The notes under the pieces are model-generated. The model saw only the letters and a program-made list of their open reading frames with translations, did no database searches and had not been told where the DNA came from. Below are positions 8,124 to 16,946 of a DNA stretch of 43,740 nucleotides, in pieces; position 1 is the stretch's first letter, and each line of letters opens with the position of its first letter. A program made the position numbers and the translations under genes. The stretch spans positions 1-43,740 of the forward strand of contig NZ_BBYR01000052.1 in assembly GCF_001293525.1 (NCBI RefSeq), written 5' to 3'. The DNA is from Pseudideonella sakaiensis. GTDB lineage: Bacteria; Pseudomonadota; Gammaproteobacteria; Burkholderiales; Burkholderiaceae_C.

Positions 8124-8139
8124 GGTCATGAGGATGACC
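8124..8139. promoter_or_regulatory. Inverted repeat GGTCAT-N4-ATGACC
   Basis: A perfect 6-bp dyad with a GAGG centre lies in the 103-base gap between paralogues 3 and 2, 41 bases upstream of paralogue 2's ATG. It could be an operator or a small intercistronic hairpin. No regulator can be assigned. Confidence 0.3.
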
Positions 8140-8186
8140 TTCGTGCTGCGCACGCCGGTATTCGCCCTTGGGGCGGCCCGGCGGGC

Positions 8187-8942
8187 TCATGGGCAGACCG
8201 GATGCCGCGCCACGCCCAGGCCGGGACCGTAGCAGACCACGAACTGCTGCTGCAGGCACGCGGGGACCTCGGGCGCCTGGACGGTCCAGCGATGGCGCTG
8301 CCGCCGCGCGATGCCCAGCACGGCCTCGTCGAGCAGGCCGCGCGGCGAGCTGGCCCGGACGGCGGTGCCGAGGATCCCGCCGTCCGGCGCGAGCTTCGAC
8401 AGCACGATGACCCAGCCTTCGACGCCGTCGTGCAAGGTGGGCAGGGTTCGCTGGAGGGTCTCGACGACAGGGACCGGCGGCCGCGGCGCGGGCGGCGGGC
8501 GTGACACGTAGACGCGCGGCGCGGCGGCGCTGCCTTCGAACCAGACGGAGAGCTGCACCGCCCCGTCGGTGGGGACGCAGCGCGCTTCGTCGACCGGCGG
8601 CAGGAAGCCCCAGCTGCCGACCACGGCACGCACCGCGTCGCCATAGGCCTCCACGCCGGGGTCGGCGCGGACGGTGGCGGGTTCGAAGCGGCCGTCGGCG
8701 CGCACGGTGCCGCTGACCTCGACGCGCACGCCGCCCGGTGGCGCGCCGGCCCCGGCCGGGAACACCGGCTGCACCACGGTCAGCGGCACGGCGTCGCCCG
8801 GGGGCTCGAGCGGGCCGGCCCGCTGGGCGGCCGCCGGCAGCGCGGCTGCGGCGGCGAGCAGCACGGCGGCCGTGCGGCCGGTCCGGCCCTCTGCAGGTGT
8901 CGCGGCCTGCCGGCGGGAGGGGAAGGCGGGGGGTGCAGGCAT
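8187..8942 (-). CDS. Secreted protein with two TonB-C-like domains, paralogue 3
   Basis: This 251-residue protein starts at the ATG at 8942; a longer start at 9002 would place 20 extra residues before an already long n-region. The signal peptide runs to about ALPAAAQ near residue 40. Domain one has QPVFPAGAGAP, VSGTVRADGRF and VVGSWGFLPPVDE. Domain two has VEGWVIVLSKLAPDG, VRASSPRGLLDE and ARRQRHRW. The C-terminus ends ACLQQQFVVC, then RHPVCP. It is the most diverged of the three tandem copies and the first in transcription order, so it may head the cluster. Function unknown; the TonB-C assignment rests on pattern, not on a search. Confidence 0.82.
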   Translation of the reverse strand: MPAPPAFPSRRQAATPAEGRTGRTAAVLLAAAAALPAAAQRAGPLEPPGDAVPLTVVQPVFPAGAGAPPGGVRVEVSGTVRADGRFEPATVRADPGVEAYGDAVRAVVGSWGFLPPVDEARCVPTDGAVQLSVWFEGSAAAPRVYVSRPPPAPRPPVPVVETLQRTLPTLHDGVEGWVIVLSKLAPDGGILGTAVRASSPRGLLDEAVLGIARRQRHRWTVQAPEVPACLQQQFVVCYGPGLGVARHPVCP

Positions 8943-9087
8943 GGGCGGAGCATGCCTGCGGCCTGCCCGCGGGGACAGCGCGTGCCCGCTCGCCCATCCC
9001 ATGCCTGGGGGACGTCGCCGACGCCGGACGCGAGGTCCGCGGCCGCGAAGCGATGCCGGCGGCCCGGCCGCCGAGCCGCCCGCCCGC

Positions 9088-9498
9088 TCAGCGCGGGAAG
9101 GGCTCGACGTGGGTCTCGCCGAGGCGGCCGTGGTAGACGACGTGCCGGCCGGCGATCCAGACGGTGTAGCCGACGCAGCCGGCGGCCTGGGTCCGGCGCT
9201 TGAAGTCCGGGTACGCCAGCGTGCCCTGCTGCGCGGCGCGGATGGCAGCGCGCACCGCTTCCGCGTCGAAGCCCGCGCCCAGCGCCGGCGTCGATCCTTC
9301 GAGGGCGAGGGTCTGCGCCGAGTCGTCGGCCTGCCAGCAGGTGATGCGGCCGGCGCGGTGGTCGACCTGGTAGGCCGTGACGCCGGCCGCGGCGAGCGCG
9401 CCGACGACCTGGCCGAAGGGGAGCTGGCCGGCCTGCGAGGCGGCGAAGGTGTCGCGCACGGTGTCTGCGGCGGCGGGGGATGCGGCGGCGGGGGGCAT
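9088..9498 (-). CDS. DUF1398-family protein
   Basis: This 136-residue cytoplasmic protein matches the DUF1398 (YbcV-like) family: an N-terminal helix region (FGQVVGALAAAGVTAYQVDH), an AIRAAQQGTLAYPDF segment and the C-terminal signature YTVWIAGRHVVYHGR then GETHVEPFP. The biochemical role of the family is unknown. The ATG at 9498 gives the family's usual length. It lies 65 bases downstream of a marR gene on the same strand, so it is probably co-transcribed with it and under its control. Confidence 0.85.
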   Translation of the reverse strand: MPPAAASPAAADTVRDTFAASQAGQLPFGQVVGALAAAGVTAYQVDHRAGRITCWQADDSAQTLALEGSTPALGAGFDAEAVRAAIRAAQQGTLAYPDFKRRTQAAGCVGYTVWIAGRHVVYHGRLGETHVEPFPR

Positions 9499-9563
9499 GG
9501 GGTCGGTCTCGGTCGGTGACGGTCCGGCGCGGCGTGCGCCGGCGCGCGGGCGGGTGCAGGGCT

Positions 9564-10031
9564 TCACTCGGTGGGCAGCGTGGCCATGCCGTGGTGCGCG
9601 GCCAGCGCCTGCAGCGTCGCCAGCAGTGCGGCCCGCTCGGCGTCCGGGAGGTGGCCGAAGAAACGGGCGTCGTTCGCATCGGCCTGCGCGGCCAGCGCCG
9701 GCACCCGCGCCCGGCCGGCGGCCGTCAGTGCCAGGCGCTGCTCGCGCCCGGCCGCGTCGGGCGCCAGGCGCTCGGCCAGCCCCTTGCCTTCCAGGCGCGT
9801 CACCAGCTTGGAGGCGGCGCCCTTCGTGATGCCCAGCGCCTCGATCAGGTCGCCCTGGCGGCAGCCGGGCCGCGCCAGCAGGGTACGCAGCGCCACCCAT
9901 TCCGCGACGGACACGCCCTCGGCCGCGAGCCGCTGCTGGAAGCCCTGCGAGACGTGGTTCGAGACGCGTCGCAGCCAGAAGCCGAGGTGGTCCTCGAGGT
10001 CGGCGGGCGGCGGGGCGGTGGCGACGGACAC
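9564..10031 (-). CDS. MarR-family transcriptional regulator
   Basis: This 155-residue protein has the MarR fold: dimerisation helices at both ends and a winged helix-turn-helix at about residues 45-100 (GCRQGDLIEALGITKGAASKL, then LVTRLEGKGLAER). The wing contains AGREQRLALTAAG. The start is a GTG at 10031. Two matched palindromes lie at 10038-10051 and 10065-10080, immediately upstream, which suggests autorepression. The DUF1398 gene downstream is the likely co-regulated partner. The ligand is unknown. Confidence 0.93.
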   Translation of the reverse strand: MSVATAPPPADLEDHLGFWLRRVSNHVSQGFQQRLAAEGVSVAEWVALRTLLARPGCRQGDLIEALGITKGAASKLVTRLEGKGLAERLAPDAAGREQRLALTAAGRARVPALAAQADANDARFFGHLPDAERAALLATLQALAAHHGMATLPTE

Positions 10032-10037
10032 GGGGCG

Positions 10038-10080
10038 GTTTCCATGGAAACTGGCCGGCAGTGTAGTTTCTGTGGAAACT
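10038..10080. promoter_or_regulatory. Two matched palindromic operators upstream of marR
   Basis: Site 1 is GTTTCCATGGAAAC (10038-10051), a perfect 14-bp palindrome. Site 2 is AGTTTC-TGTG-GAAACT (10065-10080) with perfect 6-bp arms. They share GTTTC(C/T)-N2-GGAAAC and their centres are 28 bases apart. Site 1 ends only 6 bases from the GTG start, so binding would block transcription or translation initiation of the MarR gene. Confidence 0.6.
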
Positions 10081-10233
10081 TGCTGTCAAGCGGGGTGCCC
10101 GCCGAGGCAGCAGTGAGCTGGCCGACGCGGCCGGCAGCCGGCAGACGCGCCGGCCAAGCATCCGGCCCAGACACCGGACGGAGTGGGCGGTCGAGCGCCA
10201 GGCCGGCCCGGCGGGCCGGCCGCCGGGCAGGCC

Positions 10234-12708
10234 TCAGATCTCCATCGGATCCACGTCCACCGCCCAGCGCAGGATGCGCTGGCCCGGGCCGGCGCGCTCG
10301 CGGCGCAGCGCGTGCAGCGCCGGCAGCCAGGCCGCGAGCAGGCGCTGCAGCCGGGCCCGCGAGCCGGCCTCGACCAGCATCTGCACCCGCTCGACGTCGG
10401 CCACGCGGGCCACCGCCGTGGGCACCGGCGGGTAGATCAGCACGCCGTCCAGCAGCGCTGGCGCGTCCGGCAGGGTCGGCGCGAGCGCGGCGGCGGCGTC
10501 GAGGAAGCCGGTGGCCGCGGCGGCGTCGCGCGCCTCGGCGCGCAGCAGCGCGAGGTGGCTGAAGGGCGGCAGGCCGGCGCTGCGGCGCTCGGCCAGCTGC
10601 GCGGCGGCGAAGGCGGGGTAGTCGTGGCGGACGAGGGCCGCGTAGAGCGCGTGCTGCGGCTGCCAGGTCTGCAGCCACATCTCGGCGCGGCCGGCGCGGG
10701 CGGCGTCGCGGCCGGCCCGCCCCGCCGCCTGCATCAGCAGCGCGAACAGGCGTTCGGGCGCGCGGAAGTCGCTGCTGAACAGGCCGGTGTCGGGGTTGAC
10801 CGCGGCCACCAGCGTGACGCGGCGGAAGTCGTGCCCCTTGGCGATCATCTGCGTGCCGACCAGCACGTCCACCTCGCCGTCGTGCACGGCGCCGAGGCGG
10901 GCTTGCAGCACGCCGGTGCCGCGGGTGCTGTCGGCGTCGATGCGGGCCACGCGCGCCGGGCGGCCGTCCGGGTGGTGCAGCAGCCCGGCGAGCTGCTCCT
11001 CGAGCCGCTCGGTGCCGCGCCCAACCGGCGTGATGTCGGGGTTGCCGCAGTCCGGGCAGGCACGCGGCACCCGCTCGCTCAGGCCGCAGTGGTGGCAGCG
11101 CAGCGTCCGGTCGAGCTTGTGGAAGACCCGCCACGCGCTGCAGTGCGGGCAGCCGCTGCGCCAGGCGCAGTCGCCGCACTGCAGCACCGGCGCGTAGCCG
11201 CGGCGGTTCAGGAACAGCAGGCTCTGCTCGCCGCGCGCCAGCCGCTCGTGCAGCGCGGCCAGCAGCGCCGGTGCCAGCACGGTGCCGCCGGCGCGGCGGG
11301 CAATCTGCGTCATGTCGACCAGCCGCACCGCCGGCAGCGGCGCGCGCCCGATGCGGGTGGGCATGTCCAGCCGCAGGTAGCGGCCGGTCTGCGCGTGCTG
11401 CCAGGTCTCCAGCGACGGCGTGGCCGAGCCGAGCAGCACCGGCACGCGCTCCAGCCGGCCGCGGTAGACGGCGAGGTCGCGCGCCGAGTAGCGGGCGCCC
11501 TCCTGCTGCTTGTAGGACGGGTCGTGCTCCTCGTCGACGACCAGCAGGCCGAGCCGCGGCAGCGACGCGAAGATCGCCAGCCGGGTGCCCAGCACCAGGT
11601 CGGCCTCGCCCAGGTGGGCGTCGAGCCAGTGGCGCAGGCGCTGGGCCGGTGTGAGCGCGCTGTGCAGCGCGACCAGGCGGTGGCCCGCGAAGCGGGCAGC
11701 GAAGCGCGCCTCCAGCTGGGGCGTCAGGTTGATCTCCGGCACCAGCACCAGCACCTGGCGGCCGCGCGCCAGCGCCTCGGCGGCGGCGCGCAGGTAGACC
11801 TCGGTCTTGCCGCTGCCGGTGCTGCCGTAGAGCAGCACCGCCGGCGGCGCGCCGTCCGCGGCGGCCAGCGCGCGCAGGCGCTCGAGCACCGCCTGCTGCT
11901 CCGGGCTGGGCTCCGGCGCGTTGCACGCAGGGACCGGCGGCGCGGGCCCGGCGCCGGGGGCAGGGGCCGCTGCCGGGCCGGCCGGGTTCGCCGCGCTCGT
12001 CGCGCCTGCAGCGCCTGTCGCGTGCGCCGGGCCGGTGGCGCCTGCCGCGCTGGCTGCGTCCGCTGCGTCCCTTGCGTCCGCCGCGCCGCCCCCGCCTGCT
12101 GCTGCGGCCGCCTGGCGGCGTCCGGTGGCGCGATCCGCCGCCTTCGCCCGCCGCGCCAGCCGCCGGCCGAGCGCGGCCTCGTCGAGCCGGCGCAGCTCCG
12201 GCGGCAGCACCGCCAGCGCCACCTCGCCGAGCCCGCGCTGGTAGTAGCCGGCGGCGAAGGCGACCAGTTGGCGCCAGGCCGCGCCCAGCGGCGGCAGCGC
12301 CTCCAGCGCGGCGACGACCGGGCGCAGCGCCGGCGCGGACGGCGACGGGCCGCCCGGCGCCTGCGGGACCGCCTGCCCCGGGGCCGATCCGCCGTCCGCC
12401 GGAGCCACGCCGCCGGCGTCGTCTCCCCCGTCGCCGGCATCGGCGGCCTCCCAGACGATCCCGGGCACCTCGCGCGCGCCGAGCGGCACGCGCACCAGCG
12501 TGCCGGCCGGCAGCGGCCGGTCGGCGAGGTAGTCGAGCGGGCCGGCCAGGCCGCTGTGTTGCGGCGCGTCCACCGCCACGCGCACCCGCGCGCCCGGCGC
12601 TGCCGCGGCGGGCGGGCCGGCCGGGCCGCCCGCCGGCCCGGCGTCCGCTGGCACGGGCACCGGGCCGCCGTCGGCGGGCCGCGCGGGGCGGGAGCGGGGC
12701 GCTGTCAT
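10234..12708 (-). CDS. priA: Primosomal protein N' (replication restart helicase PriA)
   Basis: PriA recognises stalled forks and reloads the replisome; it is a superfamily 2 3'-to-5' helicase. The 824-residue protein has the DNA-binding N-terminal domain (about 40-175), a Walker A motif GSTGSGKT near 295-302, the DEEH box (VVDEEHDPSYK), and the eight-cysteine zinc-binding insertion (CGDCAWRSGCPHC, then CHHCGLSE and CPDCGN). It is longer than usual because of an alanine/glycine-rich linker at about 190-265 between the DNA-binding domain and the helicase core, plus a proline/alanine-rich N-terminal tail. The ATG at 12708 is followed by a long intergenic region and then hemE upstream on the same strand. 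Confidence 0.97.
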   Translation of the reverse strand: MTAPRSRPARPADGGPVPVPADAGPAGGPAGPPAAAAPGARVRVAVDAPQHSGLAGPLDYLADRPLPAGTLVRVPLGAREVPGIVWEAADAGDGGDDAGGVAPADGGSAPGQAVPQAPGGPSPSAPALRPVVAALEALPPLGAAWRQLVAFAAGYYQRGLGEVALAVLPPELRRLDEAALGRRLARRAKAADRATGRRQAAAAAGGGGAADARDAADAASAAGATGPAHATGAAGATSAANPAGPAAAPAPGAGPAPPVPACNAPEPSPEQQAVLERLRALAAADGAPPAVLLYGSTGSGKTEVYLRAAAEALARGRQVLVLVPEINLTPQLEARFAARFAGHRLVALHSALTPAQRLRHWLDAHLGEADLVLGTRLAIFASLPRLGLLVVDEEHDPSYKQQEGARYSARDLAVYRGRLERVPVLLGSATPSLETWQHAQTGRYLRLDMPTRIGRAPLPAVRLVDMTQIARRAGGTVLAPALLAALHERLARGEQSLLFLNRRGYAPVLQCGDCAWRSGCPHCSAWRVFHKLDRTLRCHHCGLSERVPRACPDCGNPDITPVGRGTERLEEQLAGLLHHPDGRPARVARIDADSTRGTGVLQARLGAVHDGEVDVLVGTQMIAKGHDFRRVTLVAAVNPDTGLFSSDFRAPERLFALLMQAAGRAGRDAARAGRAEMWLQTWQPQHALYAALVRHDYPAFAAAQLAERRSAGLPPFSHLALLRAEARDAAAATGFLDAAAALAPTLPDAPALLDGVLIYPPVPTAVARVADVERVQMLVEAGSRARLQRLLAAWLPALHALRRERAGPGQRILRWAVDVDPMEI

Positions 12709-12744
12709 TTAGCGGCGGAAGTTCACGAAAGTTTCAAACAACGG

Positions 12745-12762
12745 CGCTAAGTGCCTGATTCG
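12745..12762 (+). repeat. 17-18 bp repeat, copy 1 (direct)
   Basis: CGCTAAGTGCCTGATTCG. It belongs to a three-member family with consensus CGCTAA(G/C)TGC(T/C)TGAT(T/C)C in the hemE-priA spacer. Confidence 0.65.
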
Positions 12763-12791
12763 CCGACGCTTTCCGGGCTGTCCACGGCTTC

Positions 12792-12800
12792 TGTGGATAA
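12792..12800 (-). promoter_or_regulatory. Consensus DnaA box
   Basis: TGTGGATAA on plus is the reverse complement of TTATCCACA, the high-affinity DnaA box. It is flanked by inverted-repeat sequences and repeat copies in the priA upstream region, so it could control priA or act in replication. Confidence 0.6.
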
Positions 12801-12826
12801 CTTTGTGGGCAAGCTGCCCACAGCCG

Positions 12827-12844
12827 CGCTAACTGCTTGATCCG
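12827..12844 (+). repeat. 17-18 bp repeat, copy 2 (direct)
   Basis: CGCTAACTGCTTGATCCG. It differs from copy 1 at three positions and starts 82 bases after it. Confidence 0.65.
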
Positions 12845-12897
12845 GCTGGAATCGGGCTGCGCTGCACACTTTCGCAGCAGACCCATTAAGCTGATAA

Positions 12898-12914
12898 GAA
12901 TCAAGCACTTAGCG
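12898..12914 (-). repeat. 17-18 bp repeat, copy 3 (inverted)
   Basis: The reverse complement reads CGCTAAGTGCTTGATTC, matching the family consensus. It is inverted relative to copies 1 and 2. Confidence 0.65.
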
Positions 12915-13176
12915 AAGGGTTGCGGAATCCGGGCTGCTGCGATGCAACACGTGGCTGCAAAGCCCGTCGCTGCCGTGGCGATGGGGATAAGTCAAGGCCT
13001 GCCGACCCGTCGCTCACAAACTTTTTTGCTTGACAAGCGCCGATGACATGCCGTTAAACGGCCGGCGGTGAAACCGACTGGAACCGCCGCGCGAGGCCTT
13101 CGCTCACCGGATCGGCGCGTCACGGTGCCTCACGGCGCTGCGGGCAGCGCTGCGCGCGGCGCCGCCGTCCGGTGTC

Positions 13177-13235
13177 GCGGCCCGGCCGTCGCCCCGGCCC
13201 GCGGCCCGGCCGTCGCCCCGGCCCGCGGCCCGGCC
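13177..13235. repeat. 24-bp tandem repeat abutting the hemE stop codon
   Basis: A 24-bp unit beginning GCGGCCCGGCCGTCGCC is present in two exact copies (13177-13200, 13201-13224) and an 11-base partial copy (13225-13235). The array ends exactly at the hemE stop codon (13236-13238). The GC-rich repeats could fold into hairpins behind hemE. Confidence 0.75.
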
Positions 13236-14330
13236 TCAGCCTGCCGCGCCGTGCCAGCGCGGCGACAGCCGGTGCACGGCCTCCACCAAGGCCGTCACGT
13301 GCTCCGGCGGCGTGTGCTGGCTGATGCCGTGGCCCAGGTTGAAGACATGGCCGCCGCGCCGGCCGTCGGACCCGGCCCAGGGTCCGAAGCGCTCGAGCAC
13401 GCGGGCCACCTCGGCCTCGATCCGCGCGGGCGGCGCGAACAGCACGTTCGGGTCGAGGTTGCCCTGCAGCGCGACGCGGTCGCCGGTGCGCCGGCGCGCG
13501 GCCTGCAGGTCCACCGTCCAGTCGACGCCCAGCACCTCGGTGTCCAGCACGGCCATTTCCTCCAGCCACAGCCCGCCGCCCTTGGTGAAGACGATGCGCG
13601 GGATGTGCGCGCCCGCGTGCTCGCGCAGCAGCTGCCCGAGCACGCGGCGCGTGTAGGCGAGGCTGAAGTCCTGGAAGGCGCCGTCGGCCAGCACGCCGCC
13701 CCAGCTGTCGAACACCATCACCGCCTGCGCGCCGGCGCGGATCTGCTCGTTCAGGTACAGCGCGACCGCGTCGGCCGTGACCGCCAGCAGCCGGCGCATC
13801 AGGTCCGGGCGGCCGTAGAGCATGCTCTTGACCAGCCGGTAGTCGTCCGAGCCGCCGCCCTCGACCATGTAACAGGCCAGGGTCCAGGGGCTGCCGGCGA
13901 AGCCGATCAGCGGGACCCGCCCGTTCAGCGCGCGCCGGATCGACGTGACGGCGTCGAACACGTAGCGCAGCCGCGCCATGTCCGGCACCTCGAGCGCGGC
14001 CACCGCGGCCTCGTCGCGCACCGGCCGCTCGAAGCGCGGGCCCTCGCCGGCCGCGAAGCTCAGGCCCAGGCCCATCGCGTCCGGCACGGTCAGGATGTCG
14101 CTGAACAGGATCGCGGCATCCAGCGCATAGCGCTCCAGCGGCTGCAGCGTGACCTCGGTGGCGTAGCCGGTGTTCGTCGCCAGGCCCATGAAGCTGCCGG
14201 CCTGGGCCCGCGTCGCGCGGTACTCGGGCAGGTAGCGGCCGGCCTGGCGCATCAGCCACACGGGGGTGTGGGCGGTCGGCTCGCGCCGGCAGGCCCGCAG
14301 GAAGGTGTCGTTTTGCAGCGGCGCGAACAT
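13236..14330 (-). CDS. hemE: Uroporphyrinogen decarboxylase
   Basis: HemE converts uroporphyrinogen III to coproporphyrinogen III in haem synthesis. The 364-residue protein has the N-terminal signature [16 protein letters not shown] (about 23-38) and the invariant [14 protein letters not shown] segment containing the catalytic aspartate. [16 protein letters not shown] and NLGHGI near the C-terminus are also typical. Length and motifs are normal. It is upstream of priA on the same strand with a long spacer, and divergent from the cysteine synthase gene at 14414. A GATAAT hexamer lies six bases before the ATG. Confidence 0.98.
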   Translation of the reverse strand: MFAPLQNDTFLRACRREPTAHTPVWLMRQAGRYLPEYRATRAQAGSFMGLATNTGYATEVTLQPLERYALDAAILFSDILTVPDAMGLGLSFAAGEGPRFERPVRDEAAVAALEVPDMARLRYVFDAVTSIRRALNGRVPLIGFAGSPWTLACYMVEGGGSDDYRLVKSMLYGRPDLMRRLLAVTADAVALYLNEQIRAGAQAVMVFDSWGGVLADGAFQDFSLAYTRRVLGQLLREHAGAHIPRIVFTKGGGLWLEEMAVLDTEVLGVDWTVDLQAARRRTGDRVALQGNLDPNVLFAPPARIEAEVARVLERFGPWAGSDGRRGGHVFNLGHGISQHTPPEHVTALVEAVHRLSPRWHGAAG

Positions 14331-14335
14331 GGGGG

Positions 14336-14354
14336 GATTATCACGCCCATAATC
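14336..14354. promoter_or_regulatory. Dyad GATTAT-N7-ATAATC between hemE and the cysteine synthase gene
   Basis: A perfect 6-bp inverted repeat with 7-bp spacer lies in the divergent gap. Each arm contains a -10-like hexamer: CATAAT at 14348-14353 for the plus gene and GATAAT near hemE on minus. It may be overlapping divergent promoters rather than an operator. Confidence 0.4.
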
Positions 14355-14413
14355 GCCGCCCCACCCCGGCCGCCGTCCGGCGTTCGGCCCGTGTCTTCCC
14401 GAGGAGAACGCCC

Positions 14414-15334
<921 letters not shown>

Positions 15335-15353
15335 GGCGCGCGCCGGCCAGCCC

Positions 15354-15764
15354 ATGACCCCGGCGCAGCAGCTGGAGGCGCTGGAGCGCGAGCGCATCGC
15401 GGCGCTGGTGGCGCGCGACCTGGCCGCGGTCGCCCGCCTGCACGCGCCGGACTACCAGCTCGTCACGCCGGCGGGCCGCACGCTCGGGCGCGACCGTTAC
15501 CTGGCGCTGCTCGCCGAGGCGCCGTTCTATGCCGACTGGCGCGCCGGCCCGATGCAGGTGCACGTCGACGCCGGGCTGGCCGCGCTGCGCTACCGCGCGA
15601 CGCTGGTGTTTCCTTCGGGCCGTGCGCGCGAGGTCTGGCACACCGACCTCTGGCGCCGCGGGCCGGCCGGCTGGCAGGCCTGGTGGTCGCAGGCCACCGA
15701 GATCGCGCCCGCGGACGGCGCCGCCGTTGCCGCCGGCGCGGACGAACCGCAACGCGCCGGCTGA
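15354..15764 (+). CDS. SnoaL/DUF4440-like (NTF2-fold) protein
   Basis: This 136-residue protein starts at the ATG at 15354, 19 bases after the cysteine synthase stop, so it is probably co-transcribed. The pattern is that of small NTF2-like domains: an N-terminal helix (ALERERIAALVARDLAAVARL), HAPDYQLVTPAGRTLGRDRYL, then beta strands ending in EVWHTDLWRRGPAGWQAWWSQAT. Such proteins include ketosteroid isomerase-like enzymes and stress-related proteins of unknown substrate. The last 20 residues are alanine-rich and may be disordered. Confidence 0.8.
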   Translation: MTPAQQLEALERERIAALVARDLAAVARLHAPDYQLVTPAGRTLGRDRYLALLAEAPFYADWRAGPMQVHVDAGLAALRYRATLVFPSGRAREVWHTDLWRRGPAGWQAWWSQATEIAPADGAAVAAGADEPQRAG

Positions 15765-15876
15765 TTCGGGCCGGCCTCCGCCGCAGGCCCCCCAACAAAG
15801 GGATGCGCCGGGGTCAAGCCGGCGCGCCGGCGGCCGATAAGGTCGGAACCCGCGTTGTCCACCTGCCGAGCCTGCC

Positions 15877-16809
15877 ATGAGCCCTGCCCGATTCCGCCTC
15901 GTCACCCGCAGCGACTTCGATGGCCTCGTCTGTGCCGTCCTGCTGAAGGAGCTCGACCTGATCGACGAGATCAAGTTCGTGCACCCGAAGGACATGCAGG
16001 ACGGCAAGGTCGACATCGGCCCGCGCGACATCACCACCAACCTGCCCTACGTGGCCGGCGCGCACCTTGCCTTCGACCACCACCTGTCGGAGACGATCCG
16101 CAACACCGGCGAGCGCCGGAACCACGTGATCGACGCGCAGGCGCCGTCGGCCGCGCGGGTGGTCTACGAGTACTACGGCGGCGCTGCGGCCTTCCCGCGC
16201 ATCGCGCCGGACATGATGGCCGCGGTCGACAAGGCCGATGCCGCCCAGTTCAGCCGCGACGAGGTGCTGAATCCCAAGGGCTGGGTGCTGCTGAACTACC
16301 TGATGGACGCGCGCACCGGCCTGGGCCGTTTCCGCGACTTCCGCATCAGCAACTACCAGCTGATGATGGACCTGATCGCCTACTGTGCGACCCACGGCAT
16401 CCAGGACATCCTCGGCCTGCCCGACGTGCGCGAGCGCGTCGAGCTCTACCACGCGCATGCCGAGAAGGCCAAGGAACAGATCGCGCGCTGCGGCAGCGTG
16501 CACCGCAACCTCGTCGTGCTCGACCTGCGCCACGAGGACACGATCTGGGCCACCAACCGCTTCATGGTCTACGCGCTGTTCCCGCAGACCAACGTCTCCA
16601 TCCACGTGATGTGGGGCGTGCAGAAGCAGAACACCGTCTTCGCGACCGGCAAGTCCATCCTGGACCGCAGCAGCAAGACCAACGTCGGCGAGCTGATGCT
16701 GGCCTACGGCGGCGGCGGCCACCAGGCGGCCGGCACCTGCCAGGTCGAGAACCACCGCGCGGCCGAGGTGCTGCAGCAGCTGATCACGCGGATCAACGCG
16801 GACGGCTGA
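15877..16809 (+). CDS. DHH-family phosphoesterase
   Basis: This 310-residue cytoplasmic protein has the DHH phosphoesterase layout. Metal ligands are in RSDFDG (D13, D15) and the FDHH motif (D67-H69). The DHHA1 substrate-binding end is GGGGHQAAGTCQV near residue 285. Family members hydrolyse short RNA, cyclic dinucleotide products or polyphosphate; the exact substrate is not clear. It lies alone between the SnoaL-like gene and the convergent NAD(P)-binding gene. The start at 15877 gives the motif a normal N-terminal distance. Confidence 0.92.
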   Translation: MSPARFRLVTRSDFDGLVCAVLLKELDLIDEIKFVHPKDMQDGKVDIGPRDITTNLPYVAGAHLAFDHHLSETIRNTGERRNHVIDAQAPSAARVVYEYYGGAAAFPRIAPDMMAAVDKADAAQFSRDEVLNPKGWVLLNYLMDARTGLGRFRDFRISNYQLMMDLIAYCATHGIQDILGLPDVRERVELYHAHAEKAKEQIARCGSVHRNLVVLDLRHEDTIWATNRFMVYALFPQTNVSIHVMWGVQKQNTVFATGKSILDRSSKTNVGELMLAYGGGGHQAAGTCQVENHRAAEVLQQLITRINADG

Positions 16810-16946
16810 ACGGCCGCCCGGCCGCCGTCCGTCGCGGATGGCGCCCGATCGGGTGCCCGACATCTGATGCCGCAGGCCTGAGAAGCTGTGAACGAAGCTT
16901 CTGACGCCTCGAACCCTGGCCGCGGCGACCCGCGGCCGCCCGCACC

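Larger units (their letters stand above)
12709..13235. other. Long hemE-priA spacer with DnaA box and repeats; no gene
   Basis: This 527-base spacer is clearly less GC-rich than the rest in its first 350 bases, and no convincing coding frame is present. It holds a consensus DnaA box (TGTGGATAA, 12792-12800), a one-mismatch version (TGGGGATAA, 12982-12990), and an 8-bp inverted repeat TGTGGGCA-AGC-TGCCCACA (12804-12822). It also contains three copies of a 17-18 bp repeat and a short palindrome GCCGTT-A-AACGGC (13050-13062). The 3' part is GC-rich tandem repeat next to hemE. It may hold the priA promoter and DnaA-linked control, or a replication-related element. Confidence 0.6.

Noticed and set aside
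12837-13046. Plus-strand open frame of 69 codons in the hemE-priA spacer
   Set aside because: Codon use is unlike the neighbouring genes, there is no ribosome site or family resemblance, and it overlaps the repeats.
13030-13058. TTGACA-N17-GTTAAA pattern, a possible plus-strand promoter antisense to hemE
   Set aside because: Only a partial -10 match and no plus-strand gene follows; not enough support for an antisense RNA.
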